Below are positions 11,131-21,724 of a stretch of 22,502 nt of DNA, piece by piece (within the stretch, counting starts at the first letter, position 1; the number at the start of each line of letters is the position of its first letter). Origin of the DNA: Strongylocentrotus pallidus (lineage: Eukaryota; Echinodermata; Echinoidea; Camarodonta; Strongylocentrotidae); assembly GCA_030265145.1 (NCBI GenBank), contig JARBES010000127.1:19245191-19267692 (forward strand). The letters run 5' to 3'. The translations under genes and the position numbers were made by a program. Below the pieces are notes generated by a model. That model searched no databases, was not told the origin of the DNA, and worked only from the letters and a program-made list of their open reading frames with translations.

Positions 11131-11378
11131 ACGTTTAATTTAGACGATCTAGAAAATAAAGTTGTACAAAAGAAGGTTAAGTCGAAAGGTAATTAACATT
11201 TATGTTTCCGCGACTTATAAATTACACTGTTCATAGTCATGTGCTGCTGCTACGTCAGGAACAAATTCCTCATGCAAGCAATATCATTTTCCGTGTTCTT
11301 TAAAGATTAGTATAATATATTATATGCAGTTTGAAGACGTCATGTACAATATCAACACTGGACAAATCCTACGCTATT

Positions 11379-11510
11379 GAGAAGAGAAAAGAGAATAGGC
11401 GTGAAAGAAAGAGAAGGTAAAACCGGAGAGAAAGGGAGAAAAAGGAGAGAAAGGGAGAGAAGAAGGGAGGAAAGGAGAGAGAAAAGGGAAGAAGGAAGGA
11501 AAGGACAAGA
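11379..11510. repeat. Homopurine tract
   Basis: Almost only A and G on plus over about 130 bp (AGGAGAGAAAGGGAGAGAAG and similar), with a few pyrimidine interruptions near 11398-11403 and 11421. Long frames on either strand here are composition artefacts. Confidence 0.85.
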
Positions 11511-11529
11511 GTGACATTGGTGGATGGTT

Positions 11530-11720
11530 GAGGTATTTAGGGGGTGGGAATCAATTTGTCTGCACAGCGAGGAGCTGTCACGGAGAGCCCAACTTCTTGT
11601 CAAGGCTCGAATTAAGAGCGCTCACCGGCCGTGATCGTGAAGAAAACGAGACCCGGGCACACATCCGGTATGGCCTTAAGGGGTGCTAGATCAACACATT
11701 GTCTTCATGCACCGGTCATG
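11530..11720. other. GC-richer non-repetitive patch
   Basis: Mixed-composition sequence between repeats, including GCTCACCGGCCGTGATCGTG and a homeodomain-type CAATTAGC near 11723. No coding frame is convincing. It may be a regulatory element. Confidence 0.2.
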
Positions 11721-12239
11721 TTCAATTAGCATTATACGCTGCTAAAACATTTCAACCTTCCATAATTAGAAGTTGCCTTTCAAGAACACCTCATTTTCCT
11801 CACTTTTTCACCAATCCCCCCCCCCCCTCTCCCTCGTCTTAATAGTTGGTGTACACTTAAATAGCCTGGAGCCTATAAATTCTTGTTAAACTGATTTTCT
11901 GGTGAACAAGTGTATAAATAGTCGAATCGCTTGCTAAGAAAGTGCATCCGTCAAAGAATTGTTCAGATTTCATTGACGACTTTCATCCAATTATGTAATT
12001 TGAATAATCGTTTTCATCATTTCATTCATTAAGAAGTTTTGTATTGTGTTTAATATTTGTAATATATTCAGATTTTGATGTAATATTTGAGTTTCATTTT
12101 GTTCCATTATGCATGATTTATGGTCGTATGTTTTAGTCATTCATATTTTGTTCGTTTATTGTGTTGTAAATTGACTTTGTAAAATGAGCAATTTCAGCTG
12201 CATGCTCTTTCATTGCACTAAACCGAATCAAATCAAATC

Positions 12240-12722
12240 GAATTCATCTATCCATTCATTCATTAATTAATTAATAACTTCCTTCATTCATTCATTTATT
12301 CATTCTTTCATTCATTCATCCATTCATCCTTCTACCCATTCATTCATTAATTCATTCATTATTTCCTTCACTCATTCATTCATTCATCCATCCATCCATC
12401 CATCTATCCATTCATTCATTAATTAATTAATAACTTCCTTCATTCATTCATTTATTCATTCTTTCATTCATTCATCCATTCATCCTTCTACCCATTCATT
12501 CATTAATTCATTCATTATTTCCTTCATTCATTCATTCATTCATTCTTTCATTCATTCATCCATCTACCCATTAATTAATTAATTAATTCATTATTTCCTT
12601 CATTCATTCCTTCTTTCATTCATTCATCCATCCATCCATCTACCCATTCATTCATTAATTCATTGATTCGTTCATTCTTTCATTCTTTCATTCATTCAGT
12701 CATTCACCTATTCATTCATTGA
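12240..12722. repeat. CATT tetranucleotide array with 156-bp duplication
   Basis: Imperfect (CATT)n with CATC and AATT variants. Positions 12246-12370 and 12402-12526 are identical over 125 bp at a period of 156 bp. Confidence 0.93.
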
Positions 12723-15444
12723 AACGACATATGTTCGAAACATCAATTCAATCAATAAAATACCAAATAAATCCATTACTTGACCAATCATGTCAAAGCC
12801 ATTACCAATAGCAGAAAGTATAACTAATCTTTTCGGAATATTCTCACTTAACCCCACTTTTCCTTATTTTCTTCCATATTTGCTTCCATTTTGCATATTT
12901 TTTTAAATATCCTATTATTGATTTATACACATGAATTGAATTATTAATTTTGTACATTGAATTCTTTATTATTTTTGTGTATTTGTTTTGCAAGTTCTTT
13001 CTAATTTTTACAAAAATGAAAAAGTGGTATTCAAGAGAGCATCTTTTGCTGACTTTTAGAAGGGGTTTATCTTTCATGAAGATCTTGCAAGTATTATCAT
13101 TGAACTGGTTGGTACCTCGAACTTTAAAAAAAATCAGGTAAAAACCCCTAAAAAACACATAGGTTGTCTAAGTCCACCGATCGTGCCTCTTCAGCTCTGA
13201 TACAGTATAGACGAATGTCTTACCGTGAAAACCATTATATTTCAAGCACTTATCATTCTGAAATTTATTTCTCGTTTTCCTTTCGTTTCAAGATTATTTC
13301 AAGAAGTTCTACAAAACGAAATAGACAATTTGGTTTACCATTAATCAATGGGCTAATGTAATTATAACCTTCGTTCACTTTTATGAATAAATATTATGGA
13401 CGCACATAGCAATCAATTTATTCATATTCACACCACACTCCATCCATATATTAAAATTATATATTTTTTAAATCCATATTTCAGGTGAATGAGGACAATA
13501 AATAATTTTTTCGATCACTCATTGATGAATTTGTTGACGTTTTCTTTTAATTTTCCAACGACTGAATTTTAGTTTTTGTCAGTACAATATGTATACACAA
13601 GTGAAAATATGCACGTCCGCCTAAGAATCGAATGATAATTGGTTCAACGTATTTTCTTAACAGTTTGTATTATTCTACTAGTTACAATTAAGCTGATCCT
13701 TTTAGTTTGGAGAAATACAACGGTATATCAATATGTACACATATAAATAAATGTCTACGTTTTTATTTCAAATGTCACTTTACTTTACTTGACTTTACTG
13801 TATGTACTGACGCACAAAAACAAATATAGTTAGCTACACTTATTGTTCACTTTTAATCTGTTCCTATCCTCATCAGGGGCGTATCAAGCATAGATTAAAG
13901 ACTGTGGATGCCCTGTCCCCGTTAGAACTCCAAAGAAGAAGACGGAAAACCCCTGGAAGAGTATTTATACGGCAAGCGAGGCTCCACCATAATTATTCCA
14001 TCATTCTGCCCTCGTTGTTTATCAATATTAAGATACATCCCCTGCAACCACATCGTAATCCAGATTATCATCCATTTAATAGAAACTCACACAATTTCCA
14101 ATATTGTCAATTATTGAATACATATTCATACAAGAATGAAACAACATAAAAATCCGACTGAATACAAAATTGAAATGCTGTTTCATAAAAGAGCTCAAAT
14201 TTCCTGGTGAAATACTTTTTATTCTTAATTTGTCTTCTTCCTGACCGTTATAAAGGTCTGTTGCCAATTCGCCCTGCATATCCGATCAGATCTCTTATGT
14301 GAATATTTATGCTTCTGCCCATTTTGTTTTCAACCAAACTAACATCATTACAACCAAATTAAATTACTAGTACCATGTATTACGAATTGTGTCTATACGA
14401 ATTTGATATGCATACATTTGTCGTAAGTGTAAGTCGGGCAAGCCTCGGGCAAGCTGATGTTCATCCTGTTAAAGACAACAATGTCGGGTTAGAAGTGAGC
14501 TTAAACTGTTGTTGAAATTTAACTAACCTAAAATATTAGTATTTCAATCAGGAGCGAAAGGTAAAATCACATTTCTATTATTACTGAATTGACGCCCTGT
14601 ACTGGTCAAAAATCCTACTCTAACAGGATTGGAGCTAACTGAAAAAAGAGTTCACTTATTAGTGCAAGATTCCTTATTATAAACCAATACAAATGATCAT
14701 GCTATTACTATCTCATTCATTTCATAATCAATTTCTGCCCCACAAGCATGACGCCCAGAAAACATATTCGCGAACTTCTGTATTTAATGCTTGGTTCGTT
14801 CAATAAATTGTAATGAAATCAAATTGTTTATGCATTAATTAGTTGAGCGATGGTCATTGTCTTCTTTCTGTACAACATTTTGATTTTTTATTTACGCGAG
14901 ATTAGGAGAATCTATGATCCGTTTCCATGGAAGCGAATGTATTCTTGATGATTTCATTATTCTTCATATGATTACAACATCGCTAATAGCCATCGTACAA
15001 ATTAAATCCACATTTCATAAATCAAGTTCAATCAGGATACGTTTTAAAACAGCTAGACAAAACTGGCAAACTGGCGATGAGCAGAGAGAGAGGAATAGTC
15101 CACAAATGGCACAAAGCTTCACAAAGTATGCGTAGTGTGGATCTTCTCCAACTTCCACTTGAAAGAAGCATCGACATTTGGAGTTTCTTTCTTAACATAC
15201 TTCTGCTTTTAAATAGTTCCATTATCTTTGAAGAAAAAGCCAACAGCATTAAATCCAGATGACACCCTCATAAGCAGTCAGAGTATTCGAAATGTTAGAA
15301 ACGATGTCCATCTAGATGTTCACTTCAAAAGCTCTCGACTTCAAGGAAACTATATTCGTAGTCACTAAGGTAGCCCAGGTATGAAGAGTTAATCGCTTTT
15401 TCATTCCTGCTCATGTGTGTTCCTAAGTATCATGATCACACATC
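12723..15444. other. AT-rich stretch, no gene supported
   Basis: Only short AT-driven open frames are present. Two CAGGGG ends at 13874 and 14044 are discussed in the findings. Confidence 0.5.
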
Positions 15445-15527
15445 TTAGAGCCGCTCTTTGAAGGAGTACATCTTCCCGAAAGTTTCACGAATTTCAGCTG
15501 ACATTGGTGGAGAGTTATTGAAGATCT
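15445..15527 (-). CDS. Candidate 3'-terminal coding exon of an unrecognised gene
   Basis: On the minus strand a pyrimidine tract of about 35 bases (15565-15532) leads to ATCGCAG, a near-ideal splice acceptor. A 26-codon open frame follows, ending in TAA at 15447-15445. The peptide starts IFNNSPPMSAEIRETF and ends KMYSFKERL. The composition is mixed and helix-like, not low-complexity. Two adjacent AGs (CAGAG) would start the exon at 15527 (phase 1) or 15525 (phase 0). The phase-0 choice fits the candidate exon at 15773-15838. Another frame is open to 15423 but gives a less protein-like Ser/Lys-rich peptide. A possible AATAAA on the minus strand lies at 14892-14887. I do not recognise the family. 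It is transcribed in the same direction as the DMRT gene and lies about 3 kb downstream of it. Confidence 0.38.
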
Positions 15528-15772
15528 CTGCGATGAAAGAAAAAAGAAGAAAAATAAAAAGAAAGTAGTTTTAATCATATAGATACACTTTAAAACACAG
15601 AAGCCAACAAAGCAAATATGAATTATAGATAAATAGATAACGCAATGTAAGTAAAGTGGATATAGGAATGCATGGTCTAAAGGGATGAAATAAGGCGACC
15701 TCGAGGTCCTAACCATCATGTTTATAATCACACTTCAAGTTAGGAAATTTATTTAGAGTACATGTAACTTAC

Positions 15773-15838
15773 TTCTTCCAGAGTATAACCATCAAAACAT
15801 ACTAATTTCAATTCATGCATAATACTATCAAAATAAAG
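15773..15838 (-). CDS. Candidate internal coding exon (22 codons), same gene as the 15445 exon
   Basis: On the minus strand the acceptor reads CATTCTCCTTACCCATATTTAG. It is followed by 66 bp with only one fully open frame, in phase 0 at both ends, and then a consensus donor GAA|GTAAGT (donor GT at 15772-15771). The peptide begins LYFDSIMHELK and ends VCFDGYTLEE. Spliced across an intron of about 245 bp to the second AG before 15525, it continues in frame as GYTLEE then IFNNSPP. The exon is short and the evidence is only splice signals plus frame, so chance is possible. I found no further upstream exon between 15900 and 18400. If the gene is real, its upstream exons could lie beyond the DMRT gene. 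Confidence 0.3.
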
Positions 15839-17166
15839 CTAAATATGGGTAAGGAGAATGATTATTATTCTTGCAATAAATGTGTATATATAAAGAGCTT
15901 TCATTATATCATTATACAACCAGTGTTGTCAATTTGATATCATAAAAGAGTACTTAAATATGCAGTCTACTAAATCACCATTTTGATACGAGTAAGAATG
16001 TTTTAATGAAATACCAAACTGTTCGCAACAAAAAACTTGAAATTGATATTTTTCTTATCAAGCCTCATGCTACGAAATAAATAGTTATGCATACAATTTT
16101 TGAAAGCACCAGGATCTTGCTATAACCACATGGTTATATTTCTCTTCTTAAATAATGACTAATATGTAGTAGAAAATTATATATTTCAATATGTTATATT
16201 TTTTCTTCCTAATACCTTTTTACTTTATCAATGTGAACAACAAAAGCAACAAGGCATGTGATAGATGTAAAATCTATGATCTGAAATTCTTATTTAAAAA
16301 TTTAACAATACAATTATTATCAAGCATTGCTATTGCACTTCAACCATGAAAAAGATAATTAAAAAAAGTATTCACATTGTATCAAATGGCCTGAATAAGA
16401 ATAAAGTTGGATAAATTCATAGGAGATTTTTTTATATTTTTATCGGGAACATTCTCTTTTTTAAGTGAAGTTCAGAAGTCACGTTTATGGTCACATGACT
16501 TCAACATAAACTGTCAAGGGGCAATCACGTCATAATATGCGTGAATTCTCACTTGAATTACCCCCGATTTGATTATTTAGATGAGATTGTTTAAAAGGAA
16601 ACTATAAACGGAGATATTTAGAGAATAGGATACGCGAATGCAGAGAGGGAGAACGTAAGGTTTCTTGCATGAGGCATTTTGATTTGTTGAAGCAACCTGT
16701 GTCATTGTGGCACTGAACCTTATAAAACAAATTAAATCTTGAGGAAACTGTTTAGCACTAAACGCTCCAAACATCCCATCTATTATCAAATAAAGCATGA
16801 ATCACAGTAGATGTGGTCTGTTCTGTCTCTATGTCCAAGTTTATCGAGAAATACTTCGAGTCAATCGCACAATTTCGCGCATTTTCGAGCTACAAGCAAG
16901 TCAGCAACACTTTGATTCAGATGAACAAGATTTTAATCAAATCACAAATGCTCGCCCTTCGCTCTCCAACAAATAAACTCTTTCAGCCTTCCCAATGCAT
17001 TCCTACATTTGATTCTAATGGATAACAGACCTTTGCGCTCCGAGTGGGTTAAGCGATTTTTCAATATGCAGTTAAACAGTCAAAAGGTGTAACAATTGAA
17101 TCATACATTTGCCTGATTTTTTGTGGAACTAATTTTCTAGAGAAAGCAAATGAACCCCATGTCGTA
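15839..17166. other. AT-rich stretch, no gene supported
   Basis: Apart from the motif cluster at 16470-16580, nothing recognisable was found. The minus frame at 16577-16798 has no splice support. Confidence 0.45.
16470..16580. promoter_or_regulatory. Possible enhancer-like cluster of binding motifs
   Basis: Several known motif types sit within about 80 bp: the palindromic E-box GTCACATGAC (16490-16499), flanked by inverted GTTTATG (16483-16489) and CATAAAC (16505-16511); CTGTCAA (MEIS-like, 16511-16517); CACGTCA (CRE-like, 16526-16532); and CACTTGA (NK2-like, 16550-16556). The flanks are AT-rich and plain. Function is inferred from motif density only. Confidence 0.25.
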
Positions 17167-18534
17167 TTTATTTGTCGCATGGTGGCCATTTTCACTATCA
17201 ATGTACCACCCGACTTCGTTTACGCCAATTTCATTTCTCTTTTATGTTCTTCTCCCCGTTCCCACAGAAAAGTGACTGTAATTGCTGCATTTTGACAGGT
17301 ACAATATAGATTTTGAAATGGTTATTACCATGAATTGCTTCTATTTCCATCTTTTAACGTCAGGTTATACTTTACCCTTTAGAGATGTCAAATACCATCG
17401 GGGCCGTATCTTCATTTTATCTTATACGAAGCTATTGTATTGGGATAATATCCCCGAATATACAATTTATGGAATTTGATTAATCAAAATAAGGGGCAGT
17501 CACGGATATTTTTGAGAAAATACACGAAGGACGTAGAAGAGAAAATGTATTACATTAGAGATATTTTACGAATTGAATTTTTCAATGGATTCTTGACAGA
17601 CAAAACGTGGTTTGACATGAAGAGTGAACAAGATGAATTCCTTCCACGAGTGCATTTAGTAACTTTCTTGATTTATATCCAGAGATATTCGAAACCAAAG
17701 ATGAAAAGGGAGAGCGGCCTATACATGTTTCACCTAAACTTGTGACCTGCTTCTCCGTGTTCTTTTTCATTGTGTAACTAAATTTCTAATTTTGAAAATG
17801 ATGCCGGTATAGGAACAAGAACTTGATTCAGTTGAGATCGTAAAGAGATAATAATAAGCTATTTCTTGTTTTACAATTCTTAGTGTTGAGGATTCTACTA
17901 ACAGTGCGAAAGTGGATATGTTAAGAGAAAGGATAAGGATAATAATGATGATGATGTTGATGACGATGATGACGATGATGATGATGATGATAATAATGAT
18001 GATGATGATGATGAGGAAGATAATGATGATGATGATGAGGAAGATAATGATGATGATAATAATGATGATAATGATAATAATGATGATGATAATGATGATG
18101 ATGATGAGGAAGATGATGATGATGATGATGAGGAAGATAATGATGATGATAATAATGATGATAATGATAATGATGATGATGATGAGGAAGATAATGATGA
18201 TGATGATGAGGAAGATAATGATGATGATAATAATGATAATAATGATAATGATGATGATAATAATGATGATAATGATAATGATGAGGAAGATAATGATGAT
18301 GATGATGAGGAAGATAATGATGATGATAATAATGATGATAATGATGATTGTTCATAATATGTGGCATGTGAGATCTTTCGACAAATCATGAATCACTGTT
18401 GTCCCCGAATTGTTAAGATTACAGGCCCTTTTGTACTCTTGCATGTATTTTCAACAAATTGTTGCCATACTTGTCCTACACTCTACTCGACAATGGCTCT
18501 AGCGACACCCCTGTATCAGTACTACTATGGATTC
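17167..18534 (-). other. Probable 3' untranslated and downstream region of the DMRTA-like gene
   Basis: After the TAA at 18535, the nearest exact AATAAA signal on the minus strand is at 17172-17167 (TTTATT on plus). A TATAAA variant lies at 17677-17672. If either is used, the untranslated region includes the GAT array at 17940-18352, transcribed as ATC/ATT repeats. Where polyadenylation really occurs cannot be told from sequence alone. Confidence 0.35.
17940..18352. repeat. GAT/AAT trinucleotide array with GAGGAAG higher-order structure
   Basis: The plus strand is GATGAT and AATGAT repeats punctuated by GAGGAAGAT at 18013, 18037, 18106, 18130, 18184, 18208, 18283 and 18307. These fall as four pairs each 24 bp apart, and every spacing is a multiple of three. 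One plus frame is therefore open as an Asp/Asn/Glu-rich run from about 17901 to 18355, but it lacks an ATG. The other frames give Met- or Ser-rich runs. I treat all of these as repeat artefacts. Confidence 0.92.
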
Positions 18535-19499
18535 TTACCATGGACTTCCTCCTCCGAAAGCACCGTTGGGTCTGGTGTTGTCTTTCCTCGGCCCTCCCAT
18601 GATACCATTGAAGTGGCACTCTGCTGGTTGTTGGACACCAAAAGCCGCTGGGATCATTGCAGAGGTGTAGGGGTTCCAGAACGTGATTCCACGGGGATAC
18701 GACGGGTACGCTAGCCTCATGGGAGGTAGCCCAGCATGTGTAACCGGTGGCTGAATCAGAGTCTTATCATGAGAAGCAGTAAGGGGAGAGAAAGCCGACT
18801 TGAGTCCTGCGGTACATACAGGGGTTGTAGACAAGTACGGGCGATGTGCAATGCAGGGTGGCTCGGCCACCGACGGTACGGTGGTTGCCGTCGTCGGGTA
18901 CGTGACAGAGTCTGTGGTCAATGCCGTTGACGGCGTCGACGACGTTGACGAAGCAGCTGATACTTCGCGTTGGCAATTGAGAAGTTGTTCGATGGCCTGT
19001 ACGACATCGCCATCGCAGCCTTGGAGCATGAGTTCAAGAACGGCTCGCTTCTGCGTCGGGAACAACCGACAAAGTACTTCAATGGGTGGTCGCTGACCCT
19101 TCCCACCGCCAAGTCCAGACTGTCCAGCGAAGCTCAAGCTCGACGCAAGGGCTGCGGCAGCTGACGCAGTGGTTGACGGCTGCTGTTGCATGAACCCAAG
19201 CCTCCTTGCCTCACTATGCTCAAAGTCGAGTCCAGATCCTGGTTGAATCATACCGAACCCTGGTGTCCTGATGACTTCACTCTGCTCTGCGGACTCTATC
19301 CTAGGAGATGCCACCGGCGATAGTGACTTGGTAGGAGACATTGTGCCTGCACTGACGCTACGTGGACTCCTTGTGTCTGGTGATGAGACTCGAGGATCTT
19401 GACTAGGTAAGCTGGTTGGACTGTGGGGTGGGGCAGGCGGCGGACTGGCTGGAGCACGGATGATCTCTAGACGAGCTCTTTTCTGATCCCCACCACCTC
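18535..19499 (-). CDS. DMRTA2: DMRTA-class (Dmrt4/5, DMRTA2-like) transcription factor, terminal coding exon
   Basis: This is the last coding exon of a DM-domain transcription factor, a nuclear DNA-binding regulator used in neural and gonad development in animals. The exon encodes about 321 residues. Residues 10-80 are Ser/Pro-rich. A DMA domain sits at residues 137-175 (19092-18976), beginning RPPIEVLCRLFP and containing GCDGDVVQAIEQLLN. A tail follows with SAFSPL (18798-18781), then LPPMRLAY and RGITFWNPYTSAMIPAAF (18729-18640). This matches the DMRTA1/2 layout SAFSPL, LSPLRLAY, RGL-F-PY, and vertebrate DMRT3 lacks that tail. The acceptor on the minus strand is a T-rich tract ending TGTGTGTACAG, with AG at 19501-19500, so the exon starts at 19499 in phase 1. 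The stop is TAA at 18537-18535. The DM (zinc) domain is absent here and must be in an upstream exon beyond 22502. An open frame reaching 19530 runs into intron sequence, so its ATG is not a real start. I am confident of the family and less so of the exact paralogue. Confidence 0.92.
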
Positions 19500-20183
19500 C
19501 TGTACACACAAAAAAATATAAACAAAACAAACCATGAAAATTGTGAATAAGAACAATAATTGCTTATTTTTAAACATAAACGAGACGAATGAAATTCTCA
19601 TAGTATGGTGCTGATAAATAATAACATGATTTGATACAGTATTGTGAAATCATTCGGTGAGCTACTCGTTATTGAATTAAATATATTTTTCGTTGATGAT
19701 TGTATTACATCATTAGAAATAAATTTCTTGCATCTTGTAGCAGTGGAAATTAAATTGATAATACTACATCCCAATTTCCTCGCATAATACATCGACGATA
19801 ACAATAAGTTCAATACATGAAAAGGTTATTGTCAATATCTTAATAATATGAAAAATATGGTTTCACGAAAGCTGTAAGTGCCAGAGACAGTATTGCTCTT
19901 CTCTTTTCAAATTTATTATGACGTTTTAGTGTTTCTATTGTGAAATGTAATTTTTAATTCTGTTATACTTCTTTCGGTATTTGAGCTAAAGTAGCCTCAA
20001 GGTTGGCAAAGACTTGAAACAAAGAGAGGGCTTCATATAAACTGACAATTTCATACAAATGTTTTTACTTCAAACGCAGATATCCACAGGCGAAGCAAAA
20101 ATCTAATTTCCATCGTTTGATAATTAGGTTATTTCCTTGTCATGCTTGTCGGCCTGTTGGCTTTGGCTTGTAAATTGACGCTT

Positions 20184-20267
20184 CTTCAGTCCCAATAGAA
20201 ACACTGTCTTTTCTTCAATGTAATACTTCAGTCTCAATAGAAACACTGTCTTTTCTTCAATGTAATA
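20184..20267. repeat. 42-bp tandem duplication, two copies
   Basis: A unit starting CTTCAGTCCCAATAGAAACA is repeated directly at 20184-20225 and 20226-20267 with one C/T difference, which indicates a recent duplication. Confidence 0.9.
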
Positions 20268-21194
20268 AACTGCTGGAACTGTTTTGTTTTTAGTGAATGA
20301 CTTTGTGATTTATGTATTTGCTTGTTTGGGTACCATGACAGAAGTTTAAATTATACTATTATGTACATTAATTTTGTGCAAGCATGAGTATATTAAAGCT
20401 TTAAATATCAATGCAATTCTTAAATCGTGTTTGCACTACGAACTATATACGTGATATAAGGCTGCCTAAAACAAAGGGGAGAGAGAACAAAATTGTTATT
20501 ATTAAAACAAATGTTTTAAAGCTTTTATTTGATGAATGACGATACTTAACGAAGCGGAGTGAGAAATGATTTCAATGATTAGGGGAATGCATGAATAGCT
20601 ATTATGCCGACATCATTACCAACCTCTCGGTAAGATTGCTCGGATTACTCAAATTAAAAAATTGACGGATTCATTCAAGACATCTGTTAATGTTAAGTCA
20701 AGATGGTCAATGCTAATTTGTACAAACAAATTATTTTCCATCAAAAAACAATTTACAAGTCGCCGTTAATATAAACATGAAGTCACTCAATGCATTCATC
20801 TAGAATAAAAATACGAGTGAGTACACATTGTACAGGAAAAGAATGAAAAGCAACTTCTTGGACGGAGTCTTGTTTTCACTTAATTTCATCGTCATAGAAG
20901 ACTCGTTTTTCATTGTAACATATTGATCATTGAAATGGATCTTGGTCGTATGAGCACGTGACAAGACAGAGAGCGGTATGTTTGAACCATGATGCCCGAC
21001 ATAAGGCCATGTTTTTTTGCTTCCACATCAAAGAAAAAGGATTATACTTTCTTTGTGTACGAGCGTAAGAAATCTCTCCTATTTATGTGGGAAGCACACA
21101 GTCGCAACTGGAAGAGTTAATATAAAGAAGTGAATGTTTTCGAGTGTTTTGACGGTTATTATTCCACTGTTATGTGACATTGTTTGTTGATATC

Positions 21195-21365
21195 AAAATG
21201 TCGGCATCTCTTGGTTCTCTTGCCAGGCGTGTCTCGCGCGAAGTAGACCTAGCAGCTGTCGAGCCACTGCCTCATTGTCCATTTCACCCGGGGAGCTACG
21301 GGAGCCTTTCCGCTTAGGATGGTGGTACGCGGACGAGCACAGCACGACCGCCTTACCCTCTCACA
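21195..21365. other. GC-rich island within the DMRTA-like intron
   Basis: The base composition changes sharply from AT-rich flanks to a GC-rich stretch containing TCGCGCGA and CACCCGGGGAGC. Three frames are open. On plus, an ATG at 21199 gives a 39-residue peptide, MSASLGSLARRVSREV and so on. Also on plus, a longer frame without ATG follows an acceptor-like TTGGTTCTCTTGCCAG. On minus, about 55 codons include MDNEAVARQLLGLLRARHAW. A TATAAAG lies at 21121-21127. I do not recognise any of the peptides, and none resembles a DM domain. It could be a short gene, an alternative exon or a regulatory element. Confidence 0.4.
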
Positions 21366-21724
21366 CCTATTTGTCATATTCTAGTCTAAATCCTTCTTTG
21401 ACTTCCTATTTTTCCAGTTTGAAAAGCCTCTTTTTCTTACTATTCTTTTGATATACTTACTCTTACTATTCAAAGTTTTCAATAAGACCTATAGTTAGGA
21501 TGTTCGGGAGAAAATTGTAGCAAGTCTTAACAGATTTAAATCGGCATGTTCTAGTAAACTAGTAAAACCTTCTTGAAAAAGGAATGGATTATGCTTGTTA
21601 TTAATATTGTCAATTTTGACAAAATTATATGACAGGATCACTAAAGTTGTCGTAAGAGATCTCTTATTATAGTTTTGTTTGTTTTACCTGACTGCTAAGA
21701 AAGCATGTGAGGGACTTGGTAATG

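Noticed and set aside
13874-14044. Complete MITE with CAGGGG inverted ends
   Set aside because: The terminal match is only about 12 bp with a gap, and the flanking 8 bp differ, so there is no target duplication.
17898-18391. Long Ser-, His/Tyr-, Met- and Asp-rich frames
   Set aside because: All come from the GAT trinucleotide array read in different frames; there is no complex sequence or splice support.
18736-19164. Plus- and minus-strand frames overlapping the DMRT exon
   Set aside because: They are shadows of the GC-richer coding exon; only the minus frame with the DMA domain has family support.
19500-19530. ATG at 19530 as the start of the DMRT protein
   Set aside because: The residues before GGGGDQ (MFCLYFFVCT) are translated intron sequence upstream of a good acceptor, and the DM domain would be missing.
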